Source: an uncultured Microcaldota archaeon (GTDB lineage: Archaea; Micrarchaeota; Micrarchaeia; Anstonellales; Anstonellaceae). Taken from it: a stretch of 15,861 bases of DNA. The first letter of the stretch is position 1, and each line of letters begins with the position of its first letter. The notes under the pieces are model-generated. The model did no database searches. It worked only from the letters and a program-made list of their open reading frames with translations, and was not told the DNA's origin. Shown here in pieces: positions 1 to 6,963 of this stretch. The position numbers were made by a program, and so were the translations under genes. The stretch is taken from the NCBI GenBank assembly GCA_903923795.1, contig CAIXYX010000045.1:1-15861 (forward strand). The letters are read 5' to 3'.

Positions 1-534
1 GGCGCCGAACGGAGAAGCGTTTCCTGCAGACCTATTTGCGAATCCACCGCTTGGGGGCGTGAAATTGCCGCGCGTAGAATTGCGGGTGAAATTTCGGCTG
101 CCTGAATTGTTGAAGCCAGTCGAATTGCCGCGCATGCCTCTTGCACCAAAAGCCGAGCTGGCATCAGTGCCGCAAATTGAAGTGAAACTGCCGGAATTGC
201 CGCTGGAATCATTTCCGAAGCTGCGGGAACGATTCACCATCGGATTGTTGCTGAAATTATAGACCGAGCCGTTGATGGCCACCCAGCAGTCGGAGGGCGT
301 GTTGTGCATGGAGACAGTGCTCATGCTGTAGAGGGCAAGATTCGCAGCAGAGGGATTGACTGGCGTTGAATAGGGCGAAGCGGATGAGTCGGCGGACGGG
401 GCATTGTACGAAGACGGGCCGCCGGCAGCGAAATTATGGGTCTGGTTGATGGCGCCATTGTCGGGCCCTGCGCTCTGCGTGCAGCCGGTGAGCAGAAGTG
501 CGAATGCGACAATGGATAGAAGCAACAGGCGCAT
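1..534 (-). CDS. Lipoprotein with degenerate cytochrome b5-like domain (partial, 3' end off the window)
   Basis: The frame is open from the ATG at 534 to the left edge (178 codons, no stop seen). An AAGGAG Shine-Dalgarno overlaps the stop of the permease gene just upstream, so the two are probably co-transcribed. Residues 1-17 form a hydrophobic signal ending in a lipobox-like LLLTGC, so Cys18 is the likely lipid anchor and the protein would sit outside the cell membrane. Residues 69-129 resemble the cytochrome b5 fold: the HNTPSDCWVAINGSVYNFS stretch matches the family core, and CGTDASSAF matches its GKDATxAF end. The HPGG loop that carries a heme-ligating histidine is missing, replaced by a Ser/Asn/Gly loop, so heme binding is doubtful. 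The tail is rich in Asn, Gly and Arg and has many N-x-S/T sequons. Function unknown. I am confident of the gene and lipoprotein calls, less so of the b5 relationship. Confidence 0.8.
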   Translation of the reverse strand, partial: MRLLLLSIVAFALLLTGCTQSAGPDNGAINQTHNFAAGGPSSYNAPSADSSASPYSTPVNPSAANLALYSMSTVSMHNTPSDCWVAINGSVYNFSNNPMVNRSRSFGNDSSGNSGSFTSICGTDASSAFGARGMRGNSTGFNNSGSRNFTRNSTRGNFTPPSGGFANRSAGNASPFGA

Positions 535-545
535 AGAAACACTCC

Positions 546-1751
546 TTATTCATACCTCAATGCTTCCACCGGCGCCACCATGGCCGCATTGCGCGCAGGC
601 AGCACTCCAGACACCACACCGATGATGACCGAGAAGCCAAGGCCGATGAACAAGAGGTCTGGCGTTATCTGCGTGGGCAGGCCGAAGTTGCTTATCAGCA
701 TGGACGCGCCGAAACTCAAGAGGGCGCCCAAGAGGCCGCCCACAAGGCCCACGAGGCCGGATTCGAAGATGAACAGCCTAAGCACTTCGCCGTTTGTCGC
801 TCCCAATGATTTGAGGATGCCGATGTATTTTGTCTGCTCAAGAACTGATGTGAACATTGCATTTGCCACCCCGATGCCGCCCACTATGAGCGAGATGGAT
901 GCGATGATGCCCAAGAAAAGGCCAAGTGAGCTTATGGCGCTCGATATAGTGCCCTGGATGCTGGCGGCCGTAGTCACGGTGAAATCCTGTGTGTCGTTTG
1001 TCACATGATGAAGAGTGAGGAGCTCGTTTGTGAGCGCAGTGGCGGTGGCGTTCGGAGTGCTGGTGGCTGCTGACACAATCACTATGGAGCTGGCGTTGAC
1101 AGTCTGGTTGAAGAGATTCATGGCCGTTTTCTGGGGAATGAATACCGCGTTGTCCGAACCGCCGAATGTGGCGCCCGAGGCGTTGAGCACGCCCACCACG
1201 CGGAATGGCATGCCGTCGATGAGAATGGGCTTGTTGAGCAGGTCTGCCTTGAATGTGCGGTTGATAACGGAGTAGCCCACCACGGCGACATTTGTGTCGC
1301 TGGCGCGCAGGGAGCGGCCTTCGGCGATCTGCACATTAGCGCTCTGCAAAAATGCGTTCGGCTCCGTGCCCGTGACTGTCAGGCTCGAATTCTTGTTGTG
1401 GTAAGTGACAGTCGCGCGGCCAGATAAACGCGCATCGAGCTTGTCTACGCCGGAGATATGGCGCAGCGCGTCCGCATCCTTGAATGTGAGCGGCTTTGAG
1501 ACGCGGGTATTCGCGTCGGGCGGGCCGAAACCGCCCCGCTGCGCCTGTCCGCCGCCGGAGGTTATGGTGATGACATTGGCACCCAAACCGCCGAGCTGGT
1601 TCGAGATTTGCGTTTGCAGGCCGGTCGAGATGGAGATGAGGGAGATGATGGAGGCCACACCGATGACCACTCCGAGTATGGCAAGCCAGCTGCGGAGCGA
1701 GCGGTAGCGGATGGAATTGACAGCCAATTCCAGTATTTCGAGGTCTTTCAT
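546..1751 (-). CDS. MacB/FtsX-type ABC transporter permease
   Basis: This 401-residue protein has the layout of the MacB-type permease family. One membrane segment lies near residues 22-44, followed by an extracytoplasmic MacB core-like domain (about 45-265). Three membrane segments lie in the C-terminal third (about 270-300, 327-353 and 364-384). The family-typical end VLPARNAAMVAPVEALRYE is present. Together with the ATPase at 3419-4141 it would form a mechanotransmission-type ABC complex, which usually moves peptides, lipids or lipoproteins or acts on envelope proteins rather than importing solutes. A Gly-rich loop at about residues 65-80 is unusual but fits the variable tip of the periplasmic domain. 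The gene starts 63 bases after the CARDB-like gene and is followed 11 bases later by the lipoprotein gene. Substrate unknown. Confidence 0.9.
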   Translation of the reverse strand: MKDLEILELAVNSIRYRSLRSWLAILGVVIGVASIISLISISTGLQTQISNQLGGLGANVITITSGGGQAQRGGFGPPDANTRVSKPLTFKDADALRHISGVDKLDARLSGRATVTYHNKNSSLTVTGTEPNAFLQSANVQIAEGRSLRASDTNVAVVGYSVINRTFKADLLNKPILIDGMPFRVVGVLNASGATFGGSDNAVFIPQKTAMNLFNQTVNASSIVIVSAATSTPNATATALTNELLTLHHVTNDTQDFTVTTAASIQGTISSAISSLGLFLGIIASISLIVGGIGVANAMFTSVLEQTKYIGILKSLGATNGEVLRLFIFESGLVGLVGGLLGALLSFGASMLISNFGLPTQITPDLLFIGLGFSVIIGVVSGVLPARNAAMVAPVEALRYE

Positions 1752-1814
1752 AGGGCGCCCCTCAAATCATCTGTCATGTGTTTTCGAGTTTGCATGTGCT
1801 ATTCTCTTTTGCCC

Positions 1815-3422
1815 TCATGCTGCGTTCGCGTCTTTCTTCTTCTTGCCCTTGAAATGGCGCCAGGCGAAGAACACCACGACCACCACAACAATTCCGATGC
1901 CGATTGGCACGAGGGGCAATCCGCCCGCAGATGATGCCGAGCCGCCCGCCGCGCCGCCGCGAACTCCCAATGCGCCGAGAAGGCCGGGCTGCCGCGGGGT
2001 GCCGTTGAAATTGGATGAGCGGCCCGCACCAGTGCCCGCCACCGAGCCGCCGTTGGCTGTGACGTCTTTGGTGATTGTGTGCAGGGTGTTGCGGCTGTCC
2101 TTGAAATTGACAACTACATGGGCTGCGCCATAAGACGTGTCCCACGCGACGCTCGAATAGTCATCGACGTTGAGCGTGCCGATGAAGCTCTCGACGGGAG
2201 CGGTCTGGTTGTTTCTCGAGGTCACGGTGACATAGACGCTCCTTATCGGGGAATTGCCGGTGTTGGCGATGAGTATGTCGCCTGATGCGCCCGACTGGTC
2301 CATGCTTATCTCAAGCGATGACTGGTCCTCGACCGAGACGCCGGAGTAGTAGAGTGCGGAGGCGCCGACGCTCGGGGTGAGCTTGAGCGGGAGATTGTAG
2401 TAGCCGGGCGCGGCAGTGGAGGAGACCCCTATGCTGACGTCAGCAGATGCCGTCGAATTGGGCGCGATGGAATCGAAATACACCTGCTGCGAGCCTATGG
2501 GGGTGAAAACGCTTGAATTCGACGAGACCGTGCTCAAGTCAACGACTGCGGAGATTGTGCGGTCGGCGGTGTTTGACAGGCTCAGATGCATAAGCACAGT
2601 AGAGCCGGCATAGACCGAGCCGCCTGGAGTGAGCGTGAGCCTGTATTGCGAGGAGGCATCCACAACGCTCAATGGGCCCACCGAGATGTTCACTTCGTTC
2701 GGCCTATTGAGCCGGTCGTAATAGGTGAAGGCGAGGGGGACGCTGTATGTGCCGATTGATGTCGAGGATGACGAGAGGAGGGTGACGTCAATCGACTTGG
2801 ATGCGTTGGGGTCTATCGCGCCGACCACCTGCTGCGAGCCGCCCGAGAGGGAGAACGACGAATTTGCTGGGGTGGAGATGACCAGATTGTTCACAAGCCC
2901 GCCGATATTCTGCACAGTCAGATGCAGGGTCACGCTCTCTCCGGCCGAGATGGCGGGCGGGGAGATTGAGACTGTGCGCACCTGCAAGGGGTTGGGCTGC
3001 GAGACTTGGATAGGCACCTGCAACGAGAGCTTCTGGGTGCTGGCGCCGGACGAGCCGGTCGTCGAGGTGGCTGTGGATTGATAGGTGTAATAGATGTCGA
3101 CGCTGACGAGCTGGATGCCGCCTGCTGCGGATGAATCTGCGCTGAACGGGATGATGGCTTGCGCGGATGAGCCTATTCCTATGTCGCCCACCGAGACCGA
3201 ACCGCTGACCCCGCCGGCCACATAAGTGGCGCCGGTCCCGTACGCGATGGAGTCACCCACATTGTTGAGGGTGATTTGCAGGTAACCCATCGTGCCGGCG
3301 TAGACTGGGCTGGGGGTGATGGTGTTGTTGGTGATTTGCAGGAGCGGGCCGGTGGCGGCCATAGTCAGGCCGCTGATAAACACCAGCGCGAGCATGGTCA
3401 TGAACAAAGTGGTCGTTCTCAT
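1815..3422 (-). CDS. Secreted, C-terminally anchored CARDB/COG1361-like protein
   Basis: This 535-residue protein has a signal peptide (about residues 1-23). A long extracellular part follows, made of repeated beta-sandwich-like blocks. Motifs such as LQITNNTITPSPVYAGTMG and the ISPPAISAGESVTLHLTVQN stretch recur at intervals and are typical of CARDB/NEW3 and COG1361 S-layer-like proteins. A Gly/Ser/Ala-rich linker (about 458-501) leads to one membrane helix (about 504-522) and a GKKKK cytoplasmic tail, which gives a type I membrane anchor. Its ATG overlaps the TGA of the ATPase gene as ATGA, so the two are probably translationally coupled. The family is commonly found beside MacB-like ABC genes in archaea. 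Here it may act as the extracellular partner of the transporter, in place of a bacterial MacA adaptor; that role is inferred. Several N-x-S/T sequons suggest glycosylation. Confidence 0.85.
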   Translation of the reverse strand: MRTTTLFMTMLALVFISGLTMAATGPLLQITNNTITPSPVYAGTMGYLQITLNNVGDSIAYGTGATYVAGGVSGSVSVGDIGIGSSAQAIIPFSADSSAAGGIQLVSVDIYYTYQSTATSTTGSSGASTQKLSLQVPIQVSQPNPLQVRTVSISPPAISAGESVTLHLTVQNIGGLVNNLVISTPANSSFSLSGGSQQVVGAIDPNASKSIDVTLLSSSSTSIGTYSVPLAFTYYDRLNRPNEVNISVGPLSVVDASSQYRLTLTPGGSVYAGSTVLMHLSLSNTADRTISAVVDLSTVSSNSSVFTPIGSQQVYFDSIAPNSTASADVSIGVSSTAAPGYYNLPLKLTPSVGASALYYSGVSVEDQSSLEISMDQSGASGDILIANTGNSPIRSVYVTVTSRNNQTAPVESFIGTLNVDDYSSVAWDTSYGAAHVVVNFKDSRNTLHTITKDVTANGGSVAGTGAGRSSNFNGTPRQPGLLGALGVRGGAAGGSASSAGGLPLVPIGIGIVVVVVVFFAWRHFKGKKKKDANAA

Positions 3423-4141
3423 CTAAGGTCCCTCCTTTTCGTGTTGCGTGAATAGATATCGCTCTCGATTTTGCCGTCCATGATGCGTATCTGCCGCTCG
3501 GTGTGCGCGGCGATGCGCGGGTCATGGGTGACGAATATGACGGTGATGCCCCGCTCTTGGCAGAGCTTTAGGATGAAATTGATGACGTCATCGGACGATT
3601 TGGAATCGAGATTGCCGGTGGGCTCATCGGCGAGAAGTATTTTCGGATTGTTGACGAGGGAGCGGGCGACTGCCACGCGCTGCTTCTGCCCGCCCGAGAT
3701 TTTTGTCGTCATGCTGGCGCGCTTGTCGGTGAGCCCCACCACTTCGAGGAGGCGGTCAACGACGGGTTTGCGCTCGGCGGGCGGGACCCCCTTGATGACG
3801 AGAGGCAGCTCGACGTTTTTGAACACGTTGAGGGTTGGGGCGAGATTGAAGGCCTGGAAAACGAAGCCTATGGTCTCGCGGCGCGTGAAGGCGAGCTGGT
3901 CATCGTTCATTTTCGAGACTTGGCTGCCGCCGACATATATTTCGCCGCTGGTCGGCTTGTCGAGGCAGCCCAATAGGTGCAGCAACGTGCTCTTGCCGCT
4001 GCCGGACGGGCCTATTATGGAAATTATCTCGCCCTCGTGAATCTCGAGGTTGATGTCGAACAGTGCCTGGAATGGGGGGTCGCCCTCGTAAATCTTGTTG
4101 ACCTTCTCCATTTTGAGCACTGTTTTCTGTGCGCTGCGCAT
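3419..4141 (-). CDS. MacB/LolD-type ABC transporter ATPase
   Basis: This 240-residue nucleotide-binding subunit powers the permease encoded downstream. It has Walker A GPSGSGKS (residues 44-51), a Q-loop in VFQAFNL (Q96), signature ISGGQKQR (148-155; Ile replaces the usual Leu), Walker B ILLADEP (168-174) followed by the family-typical TGNLDS, and the H-loop VTHDP (H206). The TRRETIGFVFQAFNLAPTL stretch places it in the MacB/LolD/FtsE group. I chose the ATG at 4141 because a TATA-like CTTATATTC is centred 26 bp upstream, which predicts a leaderless transcript starting at this codon. A longer frame opening at a GTG (4216) would start inside a hairpin and adds sequence unlike the family. The TGA overlaps the start of the next gene. 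This is the first gene of a four-gene operon reaching the left edge. Confidence 0.93.
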   Translation of the reverse strand: MRSAQKTVLKMEKVNKIYEGDPPFQALFDINLEIHEGEIISIIGPSGSGKSTLLHLLGCLDKPTSGEIYVGGSQVSKMNDDQLAFTRRETIGFVFQAFNLAPTLNVFKNVELPLVIKGVPPAERKPVVDRLLEVVGLTDKRASMTTKISGGQKQRVAVARSLVNNPKILLADEPTGNLDSKSSDDVINFILKLCQERGITVIFVTHDPRIAAHTERQIRIMDGKIESDIYSRNTKRRDLR

Positions 4142-4162
4142 GAGAGGAAAAACACGGAGGGG

Positions 4163-4171
4163 GAATATAAG
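4163..4171 (-). promoter_or_regulatory. TATA-like box for the ABC operon
   Basis: The minus strand reads CTTATATTC, centred about 26 bp before the ATG at 4141. That is the normal archaeal TATA-to-start distance, so transcription probably begins at or next to the start codon. Confidence 0.6.
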
Positions 4172-4204
4172 CCGATTCCCAAATCTCCCCCGAAACGGAA
4201 CCGC

Positions 4205-4238
4205 AGGGGGGAACACATGAATTATCCATGTCCCCCCT
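4205..4238. repeat. Bulged inverted repeat upstream of the ABC operon
   Basis: AGGGGGGA (4205-4212) pairs with TCCCCCCT (4231-4238), and CATG (4216-4219) with CATG (4227-4230). This leaves a 3-base bulge (4213-4215) and a 7-base loop. It lies about 35 bp upstream of the TATA-like box, so it could be an operator or an RNA hairpin at the end of read-through from the upstream gene. Similar C-runs follow the sequence pattern ATTCCC or TCCCCC at 4174-4180, 4184-4191 and 4258-4267. Confidence 0.55.
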
Positions 4239-4310
4239 TCAGTTTCGCGTGCCTCCTGATTCCCCCCTACAAATGATAGAAGAGAATTGATTTGAAGAAG
4301 TGAAGATAAT

Positions 4311-4341
4311 TAAAAAATCGAAAAGAAACCAAAAAGAAAAA
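4311..4341 (-). terminator. T-rich archaeal terminator after the membrane-protein gene
   Basis: On the minus strand, T-runs of four to six bases begin a few bases beyond the stop at 4348 (TTTTTC, TTTTTGG, TTTCTTTTCG, TTTTTTA). Archaeal RNA polymerase commonly terminates at such T-stretches without a hairpin. This would separate the regulator/membrane pair from the ABC operon. Confidence 0.55.
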
Positions 4342-4347
4342 CCCGCG

Positions 4348-4875
4348 TCATTCGTTGCTCAGCTTGACAAAGATGACCAAGCCAATCGCGCTGAACAGGA
4401 GCGGGATGAACGAGAACACCCCTCCAATCGCGCGGAAGCCGAACATGGCGTGCACGAGGGGGAAGGACGACAGCGCGTAGAGCAGGAACGAGAAGAGGAA
4501 GGCGAGTATGCCCAACGCGAAGCTCGTCTTGTAGCGCAGGTAGTCCTTGGTGTAGACATAGAGCAGGTAGATGACAAGGAGCAGGTTGACGGCCGAGAGG
4601 ACGAGGCGGAGGTCGAAGTAACTGCCCATGCCGCCCGAGTCGGCGAAATTATCCATCGGCGGGCGGGGAGGCAATGCGGTCTCGCCGTTTCTCAGCGAGT
4701 TGATGAACCCCACCTGCGGCAGGAAGTAGGAGGAGATGGAGATGAGGGCGAAGGCCATGACTATGAGCGCGACAGTGTAGAGCAGGGCCAGGTGCACCTT
4801 ATTGCCGCCATTGCCGTTGCTGCCGTTGCCGAGGCTGCGGTCATTTCGCGCGTTTCTCTTTTTTTGGTTTTTCAT
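4348..4875 (-). CDS. Four-helix membrane protein of unknown function
   Basis: A 175-residue protein. It begins with a basic, Asn/Gly-rich cytoplasmic leader (residues 1-26) and has four likely membrane helices (about 27-49, 88-109, 117-137 and 151-171). An outside loop of about 38 residues is rich in Pro and Gly. The stretch VNLLLVIYLLYVYTKDYLRYKTSFALGILAF is familiar to me from archaeal integral membrane proteins found next to winged-helix regulators, but I cannot name a family. The ATG at 4875 was chosen; an in-frame start 12 codons earlier would extend further into the regulator gene. The gene overlaps the 3' end of the regulator by 35 bases in another frame, so the two are probably translated from one transcript. 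It may be a sensor or target of that regulator; this is inference. Confidence 0.8.
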   Translation of the reverse strand: MKNQKKRNARNDRSLGNGSNGNGGNKVHLALLYTVALIVMAFALISISSYFLPQVGFINSLRNGETALPPRPPMDNFADSGGMGSYFDLRLVLSAVNLLLVIYLLYVYTKDYLRYKTSFALGILAFLFSFLLYALSSFPLVHAMFGFRAIGGVFSFIPLLFSAIGLVIFVKLSNE

Positions 4876-5164
4876 AATCCTCACCCCGAATCCTCTCGAT
4901 GACATAATCATGCACGGGCGGCAGGTCGCTCAGCGCGTAGAGGCAGCCGTAACCCGAACCTATGCTCTCGACTATGGAATGCTTTTGCAGCAAGCGGATA
5001 TGATGCTCGATTGTGCTGTAATCGAGTTTTGCGGCCAGCGCGAGCTGGTGCAGGTTGAGCGGGCGCTTGTCCAGAATGGAGAGGATACGGACCCGCGTCG
5101 GCCCGCCTCTTGTGCCGTCCAGCAGCCAGAAAAGGAATCGTTTTGTGGAATCCATATCGAGCAC
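4841..5164 (-). CDS. Winged-helix (ArsR-like) transcriptional regulator
   Basis: A 107-residue protein with a single winged helix-turn-helix at about residues 22-80. TRVRILSILDKRPLNLHQLALAAKLDYSTIEHHIRLLQKHSIVE reads as helices 1-3 of an ArsR/archaeal wHTH, with the recognition helix around YSTIEHHIRLL, followed by a wing ending in YALSD. The C-terminus is a basic tail (EKPKKEKRAK). There is no metal-binding Cys cluster, so metal sensing is unlikely. The start is either GTG at 5164 or ATG at 5155; a TATA-like CTAAATAC at 5191-5198 allows both. The gene overlaps the following four-helix membrane protein, a common archaeal arrangement. It probably binds DNA near its own promoter or the nearby ABC operon, but the target cannot be read from the sequence. 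Confidence 0.85.
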   Translation of the reverse strand: MLDMDSTKRFLFWLLDGTRGGPTRVRILSILDKRPLNLHQLALAAKLDYSTIEHHIRLLQKHSIVESIGSGYGCLYALSDLPPVHDYVIERIRGEDYEKPKKEKRAK

Positions 5165-5190
5165 GCCATAAGTTTTTTTGGGCTTAATCC

Positions 5191-5198
5191 GTATTTAG
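5191..5198 (-). promoter_or_regulatory. Possible TATA box for the winged-helix gene
   Basis: The minus strand reads CTAAATAC, centred about 30 bp before the GTG at 5164 and about 39 bp before the ATG at 5155, which predicts a short leader. It is weaker than the other TATA-like boxes here and lies in the last unit of the tandem repeat. Confidence 0.35.
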
Positions 5199-5281
5199 TT
5201 TTATTCCCAATTCTGATTTTTCATCCCAGTTTTTCTTCCCCTAGTTTTTTCCCGGTTTTTCTTCCCTTATTTTTTCTTCCC
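5191..5281. repeat. Six-unit degenerate tandem repeat (GGGAAGAAAAAC on the minus strand)
   Basis: On the plus strand the units end in TTCCC or a variant and are separated by T-runs: 5191-5208, 5209-5227, 5228-5240, 5241-5253, 5254-5266 and 5267-5281. The middle three are exactly 13 bases long; the outer ones are longer and more diverged. The rightmost unit contains the last codons and stop of pheT. Transcripts from the minus strand would be purine-rich here, so this is not a T-stretch terminator for pheT. It fills the whole spacer ahead of the winged-helix gene. Confidence 0.7.
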
Positions 5282-6913
5282 GTCCTTCAGCTGGTTTATG
5301 CGCCCGATGTCGAGCTCGAAGAGGGCAACAGGCTGCTCGAGGCCGAATGCCCCGAGAACGCGGGGGTGAAGCTCGCCAAGCTGGCCGACCACTTGCCCGC
5401 CCGTCATCACGCGAGCCGAGCGGCCGGGGATGAAACCGGGCAAATCGACTTCGCTCAAGGTGAGGGACCAGTCGACCGATTTGGCCAAACCTGCCAGATG
5501 CGCCCAACTTTCCGACACGCCCGCTTTCGGGTGCATGGACACGGCCGCCATGTGGGTTACTTGCGTGAATTCGGGCGCAGTCTTGCTATCGGATGAATTA
5601 GGCCGCTCGACCTGGCCAATCTCATATAGGTAAATCGGCAAGCTCTCGGATTTGGAATGCGCGAGCACGTCCACGAGGTTCGGATAGAGCCACGGGCGCA
5701 GGGTGGTGAATTCCTCTGTGAGGGGGTTGGTGACTTTGAGCGACGGGCCGGCGCATTCGGATTTTTTGAGTACTGCTTCGCTTGTGAGCATCCAGCTCAT
5801 GGCCTCGAAATAACCCAAGCCGATGGCGGCCTCGTGCAATTGCTGGAAATGGTCCGCTTCGGATGCGATAGAGCCGAATTCGGGCAATGGCATCGGAAGT
5901 TCGTTGTAGCCAATCGAGATAGCGATGTCCTCGATGAGGTCCACCTCGTCGAGAATGTCGGCGCGGAAAGATGGTGAGCGCACGGTCTTGGCATTTGCCT
6001 CGTGCCCCATCCTTGCCAAGTGGCGGATTATTTTCGGCGCATCGAGAGGCACGCCGAGCAGAGCCACCGCGCCTTTGAGAGGCAATGGGCGCACTTGAGG
6101 CTCGAAAATTTGGTAAGGCTTTTTGTTGATGAACACTTCCTCCACTTTGCCCCCGTGGTCGGCGAGGGCTGCGGCCAATATGCCCACCGTGACGCGGACA
6201 ACGTGCTCGCTTGTGCCCGTGCAGTCTATGAGCAAATCATGGCTCGAGAGGCCGACTCGCGTGCGCTCGCCGTTTATTATGGGCGGAAATGAGAGCACCT
6301 CGTTGTTCTTGTCTACTATGAGAGGGCACTTCTCGCCGACAAGATGAGCGTAATCGCGCCCCTTGTCATGCTCGAGCAATATCTGGCCCGGTGTCATGGG
6401 CGCGAATCGGCCCAATGGCGTGAAACGCACCTCGTCGCGGCCCACTGCTTTGTATGTGAATGGCGGCTGTATGCCGGCCATGTCATGCAGGCCTATGGCC
6501 ATCTTGCGCCGGCCCCTGCCCAATGTGTCGTGCAGTTTCTCCTGCAACTGGATGAGAGACTGGAGGAACTGCTCGTCGATTTGCACCCCGCGCACTATGG
6601 CCGAGCCTAAGGCGGGGCGGACGGCGCGCACTGATTCGTCGACTATGAAATGCGCGCGGGCGGGGGCGGCTTCATATATTTTCGGTTTGGCGGTTCTCCA
6701 GGAAAAGGCCGAGCGCGCAACTCCCTCAACCGAGAGCCAGTCGGGCCGGTTCGGGGTTATTTCGAGCGAAAGCTCGTCCCCCTCCACGGCCTCGAGTGGT
6801 ATGCCTAAAGAGGTGAGCGTGGGCTCTACCTCTGATGGCTTGAGGCCGGAGAGTTTGCACAACTCTTTTTGGGATACGCGGATGAGGGCCATGCGGTTCA
6901 CCGAAATTTTCAT
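5267..6913 (-). CDS. pheT: Phenylalanyl-tRNA synthetase beta subunit (archaeal type)
   Basis: The beta chain of the heterotetrameric synthetase that charges tRNA-Phe in the cytoplasm. At 548 residues it has the archaeal/eukaryotic length, well short of the roughly 800-residue bacterial form, and it lacks the bacterial N-terminal tRNA-binding and C-terminal anticodon-binding domains. The family motif TPNRPDWLSVEGVAR is at residues 53-67. A B3/B4-like middle domain follows, then a B5-like region (about 260-345, ending EVDLIEDIAISIGYNELP). The C-terminal part is a catalytic-core-like domain with NPLTEEFTTLRPWLYPNLV and YEIGQVE. A TATA-like AATTTATC is centred about 25 bp before the ATG at 6913, which fits a leaderless start there. 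The second ATG (6892, preceded by GGTGA) matches the usual family start better. The partner pheS is not in this window. Confidence 0.96.
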   Translation of the reverse strand: MKISVNRMALIRVSQKELCKLSGLKPSEVEPTLTSLGIPLEAVEGDELSLEITPNRPDWLSVEGVARSAFSWRTAKPKIYEAAPARAHFIVDESVRAVRPALGSAIVRGVQIDEQFLQSLIQLQEKLHDTLGRGRRKMAIGLHDMAGIQPPFTYKAVGRDEVRFTPLGRFAPMTPGQILLEHDKGRDYAHLVGEKCPLIVDKNNEVLSFPPIINGERTRVGLSSHDLLIDCTGTSEHVVRVTVGILAAALADHGGKVEEVFINKKPYQIFEPQVRPLPLKGAVALLGVPLDAPKIIRHLARMGHEANAKTVRSPSFRADILDEVDLIEDIAISIGYNELPMPLPEFGSIASEADHFQQLHEAAIGLGYFEAMSWMLTSEAVLKKSECAGPSLKVTNPLTEEFTTLRPWLYPNLVDVLAHSKSESLPIYLYEIGQVERPNSSDSKTAPEFTQVTHMAAVSMHPKAGVSESWAHLAGLAKSVDWSLTLSEVDLPGFIPGRSARVMTGGQVVGQLGELHPRVLGAFGLEQPVALFELDIGRINQLKDGKKK

Positions 6914-6933
6914 CTGGCAGACTTTTTCATTCA

Positions 6934-6941
6934 GATAAATT
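6934..6941 (-). promoter_or_regulatory. TATA-like box for pheT
   Basis: The minus strand reads AATTTATC, centred about 25 bp before the ATG at 6913. This separates pheT transcription from the translocation-like block that ends at 6964. Confidence 0.5.
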
Positions 6942-6963
6942 TTCTCCTGTCGAGTTTTTCGTT

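Noticed and set aside
59..262. Plus-strand open frame rich in Leu, Pro and Glu
   Set aside because: It is antisense to the lipoprotein gene, and its regular Pro/Leu/Glu pattern simply mirrors the Asn/Ser/Gly-rich tail coded on the minus strand. No Shine-Dalgarno or TATA-like box precedes it.
4142..4216. N-terminal extension of the ABC ATPase from a GTG at 4216
   Set aside because: The extension would cover the TATA-like box and half of the hairpin, and it adds 25 residues not typical of the family.
4205..4238. Rho-independent terminator for the membrane-protein gene
   Set aside because: The hairpin is more than 100 bases beyond the stop and is not followed by a T-run on the minus strand; the T-stretches at 4311-4341 are a better archaeal terminator.
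4300..4902. Long plus-strand frame with Glu/Val/Ala/Arg-rich translation
   Set aside because: It lies opposite the four-helix membrane protein, and its composition is what hydrophobic codons give when read backwards. The membrane-protein frame has clear helices and a sensible operon position.
5228..5281. Possible CRISPR-like array
   Set aside because: The units are too short and too varied and have no spacers of constant length; they are a simple degenerate tandem repeat.
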